Source: Bradyrhizobium sp. C9 | Lineage (GTDB): Bacteria > Pseudomonadota > Alphaproteobacteria > Rhizobiales > Xanthobacteraceae | Length of the DNA: 64,000 nt | Assembly: GCF_002532045.1 (NCBI RefSeq) | Contig: NZ_NWTG01000010.1 | Coordinates: 186,001-250,000, forward strand | Direction of reading: 5' to 3' | Shown here: positions 10,946 to 19,688 of the stretch, piece after piece | Numbering within the stretch: position 1 is the first letter of the stretch | Layout: every line of letters starts with the position of its first letter | Position numbers and translations under genes: made by a program | Notes under the pieces: model-generated | Told to the model about the DNA's origin: nothing | Database searches by the model: none | Seen by the model: only the letters and a program-made list of their open reading frames with translations

Positions 10946-12130
10946 TCAGCCCTTCGAGAACGTCTTGCGCGGATCGAAGGCGTCGCGCGCGGCTTCGCCG
11001 ATGAAGATCAGGAGCGACAGCATGATCGCGACCGAGAAGAAGCCGGTGAGACCGAGCCACGGCGCCTGCACATTGGCCTTGCCCTGCGACAGCAACTCAC
11101 CGAGCGAGGGCGAGCCGGGCGGCAGCCCGAAGCCGAGGAAATCCAGCGCCGTCAGCGTCATCACCGAGGACGAGACGATGAACGGCAGGAACGTCATGGT
11201 CGCGACCATCGCGTTCGGCAGCAGATGGCGGAACATGATCACACGGTTGGAGACGCCGAGCGCGCGCGCCGCCTGGATGTATTCGAAGTTGCGGCCGCGC
11301 AGGAATTCGGCACGGACCAGGCCGACCAGCGAGACCCATGAGAACAACAGCAGGATGCCGAGCAGGATGAAGAAGCCCGGCGGCAGCACCGCCGAGATGA
11401 TCAGCAGCAGATAGAGCGAAGGGATCGCGGTCCAGATCTCGATGAATCGCTGGAAGCCGAGATCGATCCAGCCGCCGAAATAGCCCTGCACGCCGCCGGC
11501 GGCAACGCCGATGATCGAGGACAGGATGGTCAGCGTCAGGCCGAACAAGACCGAGATGCGGAAGCCGTAGATCAACCGCGCCACGACGTCGCGACCCTGA
11601 TCGTCGGTGCCGAGCCAGTTGTATTCGAGGTCGCGGCAGCCGGTCAGGCCCTTCTTCTGCACCACGTCCTTGCACTGCTCTTCGGTCAGCATCCAGGTCG
11701 GTTTCGACGGCGCCGGTGTCGGCAAATCCAGATTGTGGGTGTCGTAGGAATAGCGGATCGGCGGCCAGATCATGCTGCCGCCCTTGGCGGCGATCTGCTT
11801 CTGCAGATAGGGGTCGCGATAGTCGGCGGCGGTCTCGAAATCGCCGCCGAAGGTGGTCTCGGCATAGCTGGCCACAACCGGCCAGTAGAGATGGCCGTCA
11901 TACTTCACGAGCAGCGGCTTGTCGTTGGCAATGAAATTGGCGAACAGCGACAGCACGAACAGCACGAGGAAGATCCAGAACGACCAGTAGCCGCGGCGGT
12001 TCGCCTTGAAGTTCTGCCAGCGTCGCTGGTTGAGCGGCGATGGCGCGAAGGCGTGGCGGGTGGCGGGCACCGCCTCGCCCATCGGCGATTGCGTCGAGGT
12101 CTCGACCGGCTGGGGCGCGAGCAGCGTCAT
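10946..12130 (-). CDS. yejE: YejE-type peptide ABC transporter permease
   Basis: A 394-residue inner-membrane permease. The start is the ATG at 12130, which overlaps the yejB stop by one base (TGATG); a longer reading frame upstream lies inside yejB and is rejected. About 6 TM segments: one near residues 45-65, then a long periplasmic insertion (to about 190, containing WPPIRYSYDTHNL), then the BPD_transp_1 core with the EAA loop region (AARALGVSNRVIMFRHLLPNA). The long periplasmic segment after TM1 is typical of YejE. Confidence 0.93.
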   Translation of the reverse strand: MTLLAPQPVETSTQSPMGEAVPATRHAFAPSPLNQRRWQNFKANRRGYWSFWIFLVLFVLSLFANFIANDKPLLVKYDGHLYWPVVASYAETTFGGDFETAADYRDPYLQKQIAAKGGSMIWPPIRYSYDTHNLDLPTPAPSKPTWMLTEEQCKDVVQKKGLTGCRDLEYNWLGTDDQGRDVVARLIYGFRISVLFGLTLTILSSIIGVAAGGVQGYFGGWIDLGFQRFIEIWTAIPSLYLLLIISAVLPPGFFILLGILLLFSWVSLVGLVRAEFLRGRNFEYIQAARALGVSNRVIMFRHLLPNAMVATMTFLPFIVSSSVMTLTALDFLGFGLPPGSPSLGELLSQGKANVQAPWLGLTGFFSVAIMLSLLIFIGEAARDAFDPRKTFSKG

Positions 12131-13242
12131 CAGACCTCCCGCGCCTCGAAGTCGATCCGCGGATCGATCCACATATAGGCGAGGTCGGACAGCAGATTGA
12201 CCACCAGTCCGACCAGCGAGAAGATGAACAGCGTCCCGAACACCACCGGATAGTCGCGGTTCAGCACGCTCTCGAAGCCGAGCAGGCCGAGCCCATCGAG
12301 CGAGAAGATGGTCTCGATCAGCAGCGAGCCCGAGAAGAATGCGTGGATGAACGCGCCCGGAAAGCCCGCGATCACGATCAGCATCGCGTTGCGGAAAATG
12401 TGGCCGTACAGCACCTGGCGCTCGCTGCAGCCCTTGGCGCGCGCGGTCATCACGTATTGCTTGCGGATCTCGTCGAGGAACGAGTTTTTGGTGAGCAAGG
12501 TCATCGTCGCGAAGGCGCCGAGCGCCATCGACACCAGCGGCAGCGTCAGATGCCAGAAATAGTCGATGATCTTCCAATACCAGGGGAATTGCGCCCAGCC
12601 GTCCGAGGTCAGGCCGCGCAGCGGGAAGATATTGAGGAACGAGCCGCCGGCGAACAGCACGATCAACAGGATCGCGAACAGGAAGCCCGGGATCGCAAAG
12701 CCGATGATGATCACGGCCGAGGTCCAGGTGTCGAACCGCGAGCCGTCCTTCACCGCCTTGCGGATGCCGAGCGGGATCGAGATCAGATAGGTCAGTAGCG
12801 TCATCCAGATCCCGAGCGACATCGAGACCGGTAGCTTCTCTTTAATCAACTGGAGCACGCTGACGCTGCGGAAATAACTTTCGCCGAAGTCGAACCGCGC
12901 GAAATTCCAGACCATCAGCGCGAACCGCTCCGGCGCCGGCTTGTCGAAGCCGAACTGCACCTCGAGCTTCTTGATGAAGTCGGGGTCGAGCCCCTGCGCA
13001 CCACGGTATTTCGAATTGATCGCACCGCCCGCTGCGCCGCCGCCCTGGCCGCGCTGCGCGCCGAAATCGCCGCCACCACCCGAGACGCGCGAGGTGCCGC
13101 CGGTGTCGGCGCCGTTGATCTGCGCGATGACACGCTCGACCGGACCGCCGGGAGCAAACTGCACGACCACGAAGGAGACGAACAGGATGCCGAGCAGCGT
13201 CGGCAGCATCAGCAGGATACGTCGGGCGATATAGGCGCTCAT
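12130..13242 (-). CDS. yejB: YejB-type peptide ABC transporter permease
   Basis: A 370-residue permease with TM1 at about 8-28, a Gly-rich periplasmic loop, and the BPD_transp_1 core with EAA-like motif (VMTARAKGCSERQVLYGHIFRNA). The periplasmic loop contains KYRGAQGLDPDF, close to the corresponding NYRGGRGLDPE of E. coli YejB (recalled), which supports YejB over generic DppB/OppB. The start abuts the stop of the downstream-in-sequence, upstream-in-operon yejA copy. It pairs with YejE to form the translocation channel. Confidence 0.94.
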   Translation of the reverse strand: MSAYIARRILLMLPTLLGILFVSFVVVQFAPGGPVERVIAQINGADTGGTSRVSGGGGDFGAQRGQGGGAAGGAINSKYRGAQGLDPDFIKKLEVQFGFDKPAPERFALMVWNFARFDFGESYFRSVSVLQLIKEKLPVSMSLGIWMTLLTYLISIPLGIRKAVKDGSRFDTWTSAVIIIGFAIPGFLFAILLIVLFAGGSFLNIFPLRGLTSDGWAQFPWYWKIIDYFWHLTLPLVSMALGAFATMTLLTKNSFLDEIRKQYVMTARAKGCSERQVLYGHIFRNAMLIVIAGFPGAFIHAFFSGSLLIETIFSLDGLGLLGFESVLNRDYPVVFGTLFIFSLVGLVVNLLSDLAYMWIDPRIDFEAREV

Positions 13243-15114
13243 CTACTTCGCCTGCTCGAGCTTCGCGGCCTTGGCCGCATCGTACCACCAATTCTCCGGC
13301 GCTCCGACGCCCTGGGTATACTTTGCCAGCTTCTCGGTGTGTCCGAACTGATCCCAATAGGCGATCGGATGCGTGTTGCGGTACCATTGCGGCACCCAGT
13401 AGCGACCGGCGCGAAACACGCGGTCGAAGGCGCGGCAAGCGACCGTCAGCTCATGGCGGCTGTTGGCGCCGATGATCTTCTCGATCAACGCATCGATCGC
13501 GGGATTGGAAATGCCTGCGAGATTGTAGGAGCCCTTGGTCTTCGCCGCCTGCGAGGAAAAGAACGGACGCATGCTGTCGCCCGGCGTCGCCGAGGCGCTG
13601 AAGCGCTCCATAGTCATGTCGAAATCGAAGTCCTCGACCCGGGCTCGATACTGCACTGCATCGACCAGACGGAATGTCGCGTCGATGCCGAGCGTACCGA
13701 GATTCTTGATGTACGGCCCATGGTGCGGTTGCAGCGACGGCTCGTCGTTGAGGAACTCGATGGTCAGGGCTTCGCCGTTCGGCAGCACGCGCTTGCCGTC
13801 CTTGATGACACAGCCGGCCTCGTTGAGCAGCTGCACCGCCTTGCGCAGCAGCGCACGATCCTGACCGGAACCGTCCGACATCGGCGGCACGAACGGCAGG
13901 CCGAACACCTCGTCGGGCACCTGGCCGCGGAACGGCTCGAGCAACGCAAGCTCCTCCGGCGGAGGCGGCCCCTCCGCCACCATGTCCGAGTTCTGGAACG
14001 GCGAGACGGTGCGCGCATAGGCATCGTACATGATGGTCTTGTTGGTCCACTCGAAGTCGAAGGCGCAGATCAGCGCCTCGCGCACGCGTGGATCCTTGAA
14101 CTTGTCGCGGCGCATGTTGATGAACCAGCCCTGCGCACCGGACGGAGTGTCGTCGGGCAGCGTCTCGCGCTTGACCCGTCCGTCCTTGACCGCGGGGAAA
14201 TCGTAGCGCGTCGCCCAGACCCGCGCGGTGAACTCCTCGCGGAACAGATAGCTCTTCGAGGTGAAGCCCTCGAACGCCACGTCACGGTCGCGATAGAATT
14301 CGTAGCGGACGGTGTCGAAATTGTAGCTGCCGCGATTGACCGGAAGATCGGCGCCCCACCAGTCCTTGACGCGGTCGTATTCGACGTAGCGATTGACCTC
14401 GAACCGGCCGACCTTGTACGGCCCCGAGCCGAGTGGCGCATCGACCGTCGATTCCTCGAACGAGCGCGTCGCATAGTACGCCTTGGAGAAGATCGGCAGG
14501 CTCGCGACATAGAGCGGCACGTCGCGCGCGCGCCCCGCCGCGAAGGTCACCACCACGGTTGCATCGTCCGGCGCCTCGGCCTTGACGAAGTCGCGGAGCT
14601 GCACCTGGATCAGCGGATGGCCCTTTTCCTTCAGCGTATTGAGCGAGAAGGCGACGTCCTGCGCGGTCAGCTTCGAGCCGTCATGGAAGCGCGCTTCGGG
14701 GCGCATGGTGAAGCGGTAGATCAGCTTGTCCGGCGAGATCTGTACCGATTTCGCGGCAAAGCCGTACATCGCGTCTGGCTCGTCGTTGGCGCGCGACATC
14801 AGCGCCGCGAACGTCATGTCCATTCCCTGCGCGCCCTCGCCCTTCAGGACATAGGCGTTCAGCGAGTTGAAGGTGTAGTAGGACTGGTTGTAGGCGCGCA
14901 CCCACGGAATCACCGAGAAGGCGCCGCCTTTCGGCGCCTTCGGATTGACGTAGTCGAAAATCTGGAAATCCGCGGGATATTTCAGATCGCCGAACACCGA
15001 CATGCCGTGCATCTCGGTTCCGTTGTCGGCTGCCGCCGGTGCAGCACGCATGCCTGCAGCACCCAACGCACCGATGCCGAGGCCGAGTGCGTGCCGACGG
15101 GAGAATAGCGCCAT
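13243..15114 (-). CDS. YejA-like peptide-binding protein, second tandem copy
   Basis: A 623-residue SBP_bac_5 family periplasmic binding protein. The ATG at 15114 gives a signal peptide with twin-arginine-like SRRHALGLGIG. The mature start has GDLKYPADFQIFDYVNPKAPKGG, closely matched in the neighbouring copy (GEIKYPADFKRYDYVKPDAPKGG). It delivers peptides to YejBE. Duplicate binding proteins may widen substrate range; in Agrobacterium a related protein serves muropeptide import, so that is a possible substrate. The gap to the first copy is 17 bases. Confidence 0.9.
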   Translation of the reverse strand: MALFSRRHALGLGIGALGAAGMRAAPAAADNGTEMHGMSVFGDLKYPADFQIFDYVNPKAPKGGAFSVIPWVRAYNQSYYTFNSLNAYVLKGEGAQGMDMTFAALMSRANDEPDAMYGFAAKSVQISPDKLIYRFTMRPEARFHDGSKLTAQDVAFSLNTLKEKGHPLIQVQLRDFVKAEAPDDATVVVTFAAGRARDVPLYVASLPIFSKAYYATRSFEESTVDAPLGSGPYKVGRFEVNRYVEYDRVKDWWGADLPVNRGSYNFDTVRYEFYRDRDVAFEGFTSKSYLFREEFTARVWATRYDFPAVKDGRVKRETLPDDTPSGAQGWFINMRRDKFKDPRVREALICAFDFEWTNKTIMYDAYARTVSPFQNSDMVAEGPPPPEELALLEPFRGQVPDEVFGLPFVPPMSDGSGQDRALLRKAVQLLNEAGCVIKDGKRVLPNGEALTIEFLNDEPSLQPHHGPYIKNLGTLGIDATFRLVDAVQYRARVEDFDFDMTMERFSASATPGDSMRPFFSSQAAKTKGSYNLAGISNPAIDALIEKIIGANSRHELTVACRAFDRVFRAGRYWVPQWYRNTHPIAYWDQFGHTEKLAKYTQGVGAPENWWYDAAKAAKLEQAK

Positions 15115-15131
15115 GCGCGGATCCTTGAGCT

Positions 15132-17036
15132 TTATGAACGCTTGAGCTTGGCCGCCTTGTCGGCGTCGTACCACCAAAGATTTGGGAATCCTGAAACTGC
15201 ATATTTCGGCAGCGGATCGGGATGACTGAAGCGATCCCAATAGACATAGCGCTGCTTGTCGTAGTTGAAGTGTGGAACGCAATAGAAGTTCCAGAGCAGA
15301 ACCCGGTCCAGCGCTTTGGCGGCCGCAATCTGATCGGCGCGGCTGTTGGCGAAGATGATGCGCTCGACGATGGCATCGACGGCCGGATTCTTGATGCCGG
15401 GAAGATTGTTCGAGCCCGGCCGGTCGGCAGCCTGCGAACCGAAATTGTCGCGCTGCTCGTTGCCGGGCGAGATCGACTGTCCCCACACCTGGGTGACCAT
15501 CTCGAAATCGAAATCGCGTACCCGGTTCTGGTACTGCACGGTGTCGACGGCACGCAAATTGACGGTGATGCCGAGGCGCTCCAGGCTCGGCTTGTAGAAC
15601 AGCGTGATCCGCTCCATGCCGGAATCGCCGCTGTTGCCGAGGATCTCGACCGTAAACGGCTGGCCCGAGGAATCGACCAGCTTGCGATCACGAATCTCGA
15701 AGCCGGCTTCCTTCAGCAGCCGCGTCGCCTCGCGCAGATTGGCGCGGACGTTTTCCGGCGTGCCGCCGACCGGGTTCGTGTAGGGCGTGGTGAAGACTTC
15801 CGGCGGCACCTTGTCGCGCACCGTCTCCAGGAGCTCGAGCTCCTTGCCCTCCGGCAGGCCGGTCGCCATCAGATCGGGGATGCCGTCGAAATAGCTGGAA
15901 TCGCGATGGTACTCCCCGGTCGAGAGCACGCGGTTCATCTCTTCGAAATCGAATGCGTAGTTGAAGGCGCGGCGCAGCCTGGGGTCCGCGAATTTCGGAC
16001 GCCTCAGGTTGAATACCCAGCCCTGCATCCGGCCTTGATTGCGGACGGTGAAGAGCTCCTTGAGCAGCCGCTTCTCGCGCACCGGGGGAACGTCATAGGC
16101 CGACGCCCATTCCTTGGCACTGCGCTCGTTGTACCAATCGAACCCGTCGGCCTTCAGCGCCTCGCGCGCGACGGTGTCGTCGCGGAAATACTCGTAGCGC
16201 AGCTCATCGAAATTGTTCTGTCCGATCGCGATCGGAATGTCCTTGCCCCAGTAATCCTTGACGCGCTCAAGCACGACCGATCGTCCGGCAACGAACTCCT
16301 TGATCTTGTAGGGGCCCGACCCAAGCGGCGGCTCAAGCGTGCTCGCGGTGATGTCACGCTTCTTGCCCTGCGCGTCGGTGCCTTCCCACCAATGCTTGGG
16401 CAGGATGATGAGCTGGCCGGTGATCATCGGCAGCTCGCGGTTGCCCGGGCTGTCGAAGGTGAACTTGACGTCGCGATCGCCGATCTTCTCGGCCTTCGCG
16501 ATATGCCGGTAGTAGGCGCTGAACATCGGGCTGTTCGCCTTCAGCGCCTCGAAGGAGAAGATCACGTCTTCAGGCGTGACCGGTTTGCCATCGTGCCAGC
16601 GCGACCCGGGACGGAGGCGGTATATCACGTAGGAGAAATCGTTGGGGAAGGCTGCGCCCTCGGCGAGCTCGCCGTAGTAGGTATCGGGCTCGTCGAGCGA
16701 GGCTTCCATCAGCGAGTCGTAAATGCGGGTGACCGCCGCGGCGACCGTGCCCTTCAATCCCGCAACGACCAGGTTGAAGCTGTCATAGGTGCCGGGCTGG
16801 AACAGCCGCACCACGCCACCCTTCGGCGCATCCGGCTTGACGTAATCGTAGCGCTTGAAGTCGGCCGGGTACTTGATTTCGCCATAGGTGGAGAGGCCGT
16901 GCCGCCATTTCAGCCCGTTCGGGGCGTCGTCGGCGAGGGCCGGCGTGATCGCCGACAGGCTGGAGTTGAATCCGAGCGCCGGAGCGAGTGCCGCCAGTGC
17001 GCTGCCTTGAAGGAGGTGTCGTCGGGTGATCGCCAA
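15132..17036 (-). CDS. yejA: YejA-like peptide-binding protein, first tandem copy
   Basis: A 634-residue SBP_bac_5 protein with a twin-arginine-like leader (TRRHLLQGSALAAL) ending near ALADD. The best start is a TTG at 17036, preceded by AGGAAG 7 bases upstream (17044-17049); no ATG fits. It shares length, N-terminal motif and late motifs (NPAIDALIE / NPAVDAIVE; NWWYDAAKAAKL / LWWYDADKAAKL) with the second copy, showing a tandem duplication. It is the first gene of the yej operon; transcription probably starts in the 17037-17196 region. Confidence 0.9.
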   Translation of the reverse strand: MAITRRHLLQGSALAALAPALGFNSSLSAITPALADDAPNGLKWRHGLSTYGEIKYPADFKRYDYVKPDAPKGGVVRLFQPGTYDSFNLVVAGLKGTVAAAVTRIYDSLMEASLDEPDTYYGELAEGAAFPNDFSYVIYRLRPGSRWHDGKPVTPEDVIFSFEALKANSPMFSAYYRHIAKAEKIGDRDVKFTFDSPGNRELPMITGQLIILPKHWWEGTDAQGKKRDITASTLEPPLGSGPYKIKEFVAGRSVVLERVKDYWGKDIPIAIGQNNFDELRYEYFRDDTVAREALKADGFDWYNERSAKEWASAYDVPPVREKRLLKELFTVRNQGRMQGWVFNLRRPKFADPRLRRAFNYAFDFEEMNRVLSTGEYHRDSSYFDGIPDLMATGLPEGKELELLETVRDKVPPEVFTTPYTNPVGGTPENVRANLREATRLLKEAGFEIRDRKLVDSSGQPFTVEILGNSGDSGMERITLFYKPSLERLGITVNLRAVDTVQYQNRVRDFDFEMVTQVWGQSISPGNEQRDNFGSQAADRPGSNNLPGIKNPAVDAIVERIIFANSRADQIAAAKALDRVLLWNFYCVPHFNYDKQRYVYWDRFSHPDPLPKYAVSGFPNLWWYDADKAAKLKRS

Positions 17037-17196
17037 ATTCGCTCTTCCTGCTTGCGGCCCCGGTTACATGGGACCCAATATAAGGCAACGGTTCGACAAA
17101 TTACGTTGCTTTTTCCTCATGATATTGGCCCGGGAACAATATCGGTGCGGCGAAACGTCCCGATAACAACCCCGCGACAGCGGATTCCCCATGCGA

Positions 17197-17223
17197 AAAC
17201 GGCCAGGCAGTGCCTGGCCGTTT
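17197..17223 (-). terminator. Intrinsic terminator of cycM
   Basis: Perfect 13-bp inverted repeat (AAACGGCCAGGCA at 17197-17209 with its complement at 17211-17223). Read on the minus strand it is followed by a TTTT run, and it begins 29 bases after the cycM stop. This fits a rho-independent terminator. Confidence 0.85.
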
Positions 17224-17251
17224 CATCCACATGCTTGCGCGAAGCAATTCG

Positions 17252-17800
17252 TTACTTCGAAGCGGTCGGGAGCGGAGCCGGGTGCTCCGAGTTCGAATTC
17301 AGATAGGCGATGATGTCGGCGCGCTCGCTGTCCTTCGGCACGCCGGCGAAGCCCATCGCGGTGCCCGGGACGAAGCCCTTCGGGTTGGTCAGGAACTTGT
17401 TCAGGTCGTCGAACGACCAGTCGCCGCCCTTGCCCTTCATCGCGGCCGAGAAATTGAAGCCACGGCCCTCGCCCTTCTTCTCGCCGACGATACCGTAGAG
17501 GTTCGGACCGACGCGGTTCGGGCCGCCCTTCTCGAAGGTATGGCAGGCCTGGCATTTCTTGGCGGCGGCTGCGCCCTTCTCGGCGGAGGCGGTCTGCAGC
17601 AGCTTCTCGATCGGCTCGGAGGCGGCCGCAGCGGCCTCGCCGCCACCGCCATGGGACTCTTCCTTCACCGCGATCTCAAAACCCGGCTTCTCCGGCATCT
17701 TGGCCGAAAAGACCGATCCGGCGGTAAAGCTCATCACCAGGACGACGATGCAGGTGCCGAGAACCGCACCGAGGATTTTGTTGAGTTCGAAGGAGTCCAT
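17252..17800 (-). CDS. cycM: Membrane-anchored cytochrome c, CycM type
   Basis: A 182-residue class I cytochrome c. An uncleaved N-terminal signal anchor (about 8-32) is followed by an Ala/Gly-rich linker and the haem domain: haem-binding CQACH at 83-87 and axial Met149 in PGTAMGF. Bradyrhizobium CycM carries electrons from the bc1 complex to the aa3-type terminal oxidase; the sequence matches my recollection of CycM closely (start MDSFELNKIL, end PLPTA-K). It is a single gene with its own terminator, divergent from kdsB. Confidence 0.93.
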   Translation of the reverse strand: MDSFELNKILGAVLGTCIVVLVMSFTAGSVFSAKMPEKPGFEIAVKEESHGGGGEAAAAASEPIEKLLQTASAEKGAAAAKKCQACHTFEKGGPNRVGPNLYGIVGEKKGEGRGFNFSAAMKGKGGDWSFDDLNKFLTNPKGFVPGTAMGFAGVPKDSERADIIAYLNSNSEHPAPLPTASK

Positions 17801-17912
17801 TTCGGTCAGGCTCCGGGCCTTGAATGTCGACTTCAGGCCGGGAATACGGCCGCGGGGAAAGACCCGGGAATCGACCTTTCGTGCCTCCCCCAGGCAGGGT
17901 TGAGATATCGGT

Positions 17913-17940
17913 TTGCCCGCGCTCTGGCAACCCGTATAAA
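17913..17940 (+). promoter_or_regulatory. Candidate sigma-70 promoter for kdsB
   Basis: TTGCCC at 17913-17918 and TATAAA at 17935-17940 are separated by 16 bases, about 60 bases before the kdsB start. The -10 is a good match and the -35 a moderate one. No operator is apparent. Confidence 0.4.
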
Positions 17941-17999
17941 CGCGCCGAATTCAACCTCCTCCCCGCCAATTTCCGCAGGCCGGACGGGCCCCGACACCC

Positions 18000-18740
18000 A
18001 TGACCCAACCCCGTACCTTGGTGCTGATTCCGGCCCGCATGGCCGCCACGCGGCTCCCCGGCAAACCGCTGCTCGACATCGCGGGCGCGCCGATGATCGT
18101 CCATGTGCTGCGGCGGGCCGAGGCGGCCGGGATCGGCCGGGTCGCGGTCGCGACCGACACGGCCGAGATCGCAGCCGCGGTGCAGGCTGCCGGCGGCGAG
18201 GTCGTGATGACCCGCCCCGACCATCCGTCCGGCTCGGACCGGATCCATGAGGCGATGACGATCCTCGATCCGGACGGCGTGGCCGAGATCGTGGTCAATC
18301 TGCAGGGCGATTTCCCGACCATCACGCCCGAGACCATCCAGAGCGTGATGCCGCCGCTGGCCGACCCCACCGTCGACATCTCGACGCTGGCCTCACGCAT
18401 CCATACCGAGGAAGAGGATCAGGCCCCCAGCGTCGTCAAGGCGGTCGGCTCGCCGATCGGCGCCAACCGGCTCCGCGCGCTGTATTTCACCCGCGCCACG
18501 GCGCCCTATGGCGACGGGCCGCGCTACCACCATATCGGCCTCTACGCCTACCGCCGGGCCGCGCTGGAGCGGTTCGTAGCGCTACCGCCCTCGCCGCTGG
18601 AGCAGCAGGAGAAGCTCGAGCAGCTGCGCGCGCTGGAGGCCGGGATGCGGATCGACATCACCATCGTCGACACCGTTCCCCGCGGCGTCGACACCCCGGC
18701 CGACCTCGAAACCGCCCGCAGAATACTTTCCAAAGCCTGA
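18000..18740 (+). CDS. kdsB: 3-deoxy-manno-octulosonate cytidylyltransferase
   Basis: A 246-residue cytosolic enzyme that activates Kdo with CTP to give CMP-Kdo for lipopolysaccharide inner-core synthesis. Visible motifs: N-terminal nucleotide-binding LIPARMAATRLPGKPL, the HPSGSDRI segment, and QGDFP (E. coli has QGDEP, and position four varies in alphaproteobacteria). Length is normal. It is followed 33 bases later by pheA on the same strand and is divergent from cycM. Confidence 0.95.
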   Translation: MTQPRTLVLIPARMAATRLPGKPLLDIAGAPMIVHVLRRAEAAGIGRVAVATDTAEIAAAVQAAGGEVVMTRPDHPSGSDRIHEAMTILDPDGVAEIVVNLQGDFPTITPETIQSVMPPLADPTVDISTLASRIHTEEEDQAPSVVKAVGSPIGANRLRALYFTRATAPYGDGPRYHHIGLYAYRRAALERFVALPPSPLEQQEKLEQLRALEAGMRIDITIVDTVPRGVDTPADLETARRILSKA

Positions 18741-18773
18741 CCGGGTGCTAAAAGGCCCGCCAGGAAAGAACCC

Positions 18774-19634
18774 ATGACCAAGAAATTGAAAATCGCGTTC
18801 CAGGGCGAGCCTGGCGCCAATTCCCATATCGCGATCGTCGAGGCCTATCCCGACGCCGAGCCGATGCCCTGCCCAACCTTCGAGGACGCGCTGGCCGCGA
18901 TTTCCTCCGGCGAGGCCGATCTCGGCATGATCCCGATCGAGAACTCGGTCGCCGGCCGCGTCGCCGACATCCACCACCTGCTGCCCGCCTCGGGCCTGTT
19001 CATCGTCGGCGAATGGTTCTTGCCGATCCGCCACCAGCTGATGGCGGTGAAGGGCACCAAGCTCGCCGACATCAAGAGCGTCGAGAGCCACGTCCACGCG
19101 CTCGGCCAGTGCCGGCGCATCATCCGCAAGCTCGGCATCCGGCCGATCGTCGCCGGCGACACCGCCGGCAGCGCCCGCGACATCTCCGAGCGCGGCGACA
19201 AGAGCGTGGCGGCGATCGCCTCGCGCCTCGCCGCCGATATCTATGGCCTCGACATTCTGGCCGAGGACATCGAGGACGAGGCCCACAACACCACCCGCTT
19301 CGTGGTGCTGGCGCGCGAGGCCAAATGGGCCGCGCAGAGCTCCGGGCCGCTGGTCACAAGCTTTGTCTTCCGGGTGCGCAATTTGCCTGCCGCGCTCTAC
19401 AAGGCACTCGGGGGCTTCGCCACTAACGGCGTCAACATGACCAAGCTCGAAAGCTACATGGTCGACGGCAATTTCTTCGCCACGCAATTCTATGCCGATG
19501 TCGACGGCCATCCCGACGATCGCGGACTGGCCTTTGCGCTGGAGGAATTGAAATTCTTCTCGCGCGAATTCCGCATCGTCGGCGTCTATCCCGGCCACCC
19601 GTTCCGCGCGACCTTTAGCGAAACGCAGGACTAG
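18774..19634 (+). CDS. pheA: Monofunctional prephenate dehydratase
   Basis: A 286-residue enzyme converting prephenate to phenylpyruvate in phenylalanine synthesis. N-terminal catalytic domain: GEPGANSHIA near 10-19 and the conserved TTRF motif (NTTRFVVLA). C-terminal ACT domain (about 195-275) for phenylalanine feedback, where the usual ESRP motif reads ESYM. There is no chorismate mutase domain, unlike E. coli PheA. It sits 33 bases after kdsB, so the two may be co-transcribed. Confidence 0.93.
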   Translation: MTKKLKIAFQGEPGANSHIAIVEAYPDAEPMPCPTFEDALAAISSGEADLGMIPIENSVAGRVADIHHLLPASGLFIVGEWFLPIRHQLMAVKGTKLADIKSVESHVHALGQCRRIIRKLGIRPIVAGDTAGSARDISERGDKSVAAIASRLAADIYGLDILAEDIEDEAHNTTRFVVLAREAKWAAQSSGPLVTSFVFRVRNLPAALYKALGGFATNGVNMTKLESYMVDGNFFATQFYADVDGHPDDRGLAFALEELKFFSREFRIVGVYPGHPFRATFSETQD

Positions 19635-19660
19635 GCGGAGCGAGCGCAGTCTCTCCACGC

Positions 19661-19686
19661 GTCGTCCCGGCGAAGGCCGGGACGAC
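19661..19686. repeat. Short palindrome (dispersed repeat family B)
   Basis: An 11-bp perfect stem (GTCGTCCCGGC at 19661-19671, complement at 19676-19686) with loop GAAG. The same unit forms the ends of the larger inverted elements at 28611-28731 and 41032-41149. It lies just after pheA and before the convergent oxidoreductase, so it may also serve as terminator. Confidence 0.85.
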
Positions 19687-19688
19687 AA

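Noticed and set aside
13000..13120. Glycine-rich insertion in YejB as a novelty
   Set aside because: E. coli YejB has an equivalent loop with a similar YRG-x2-GLDPE motif, so it is a family trait.
18300..18320. QGDFP instead of QGDEP in KdsB as a lost active site
   Set aside because: The metal-binding Asp is kept; the next position varies among alphaproteobacterial enzymes.
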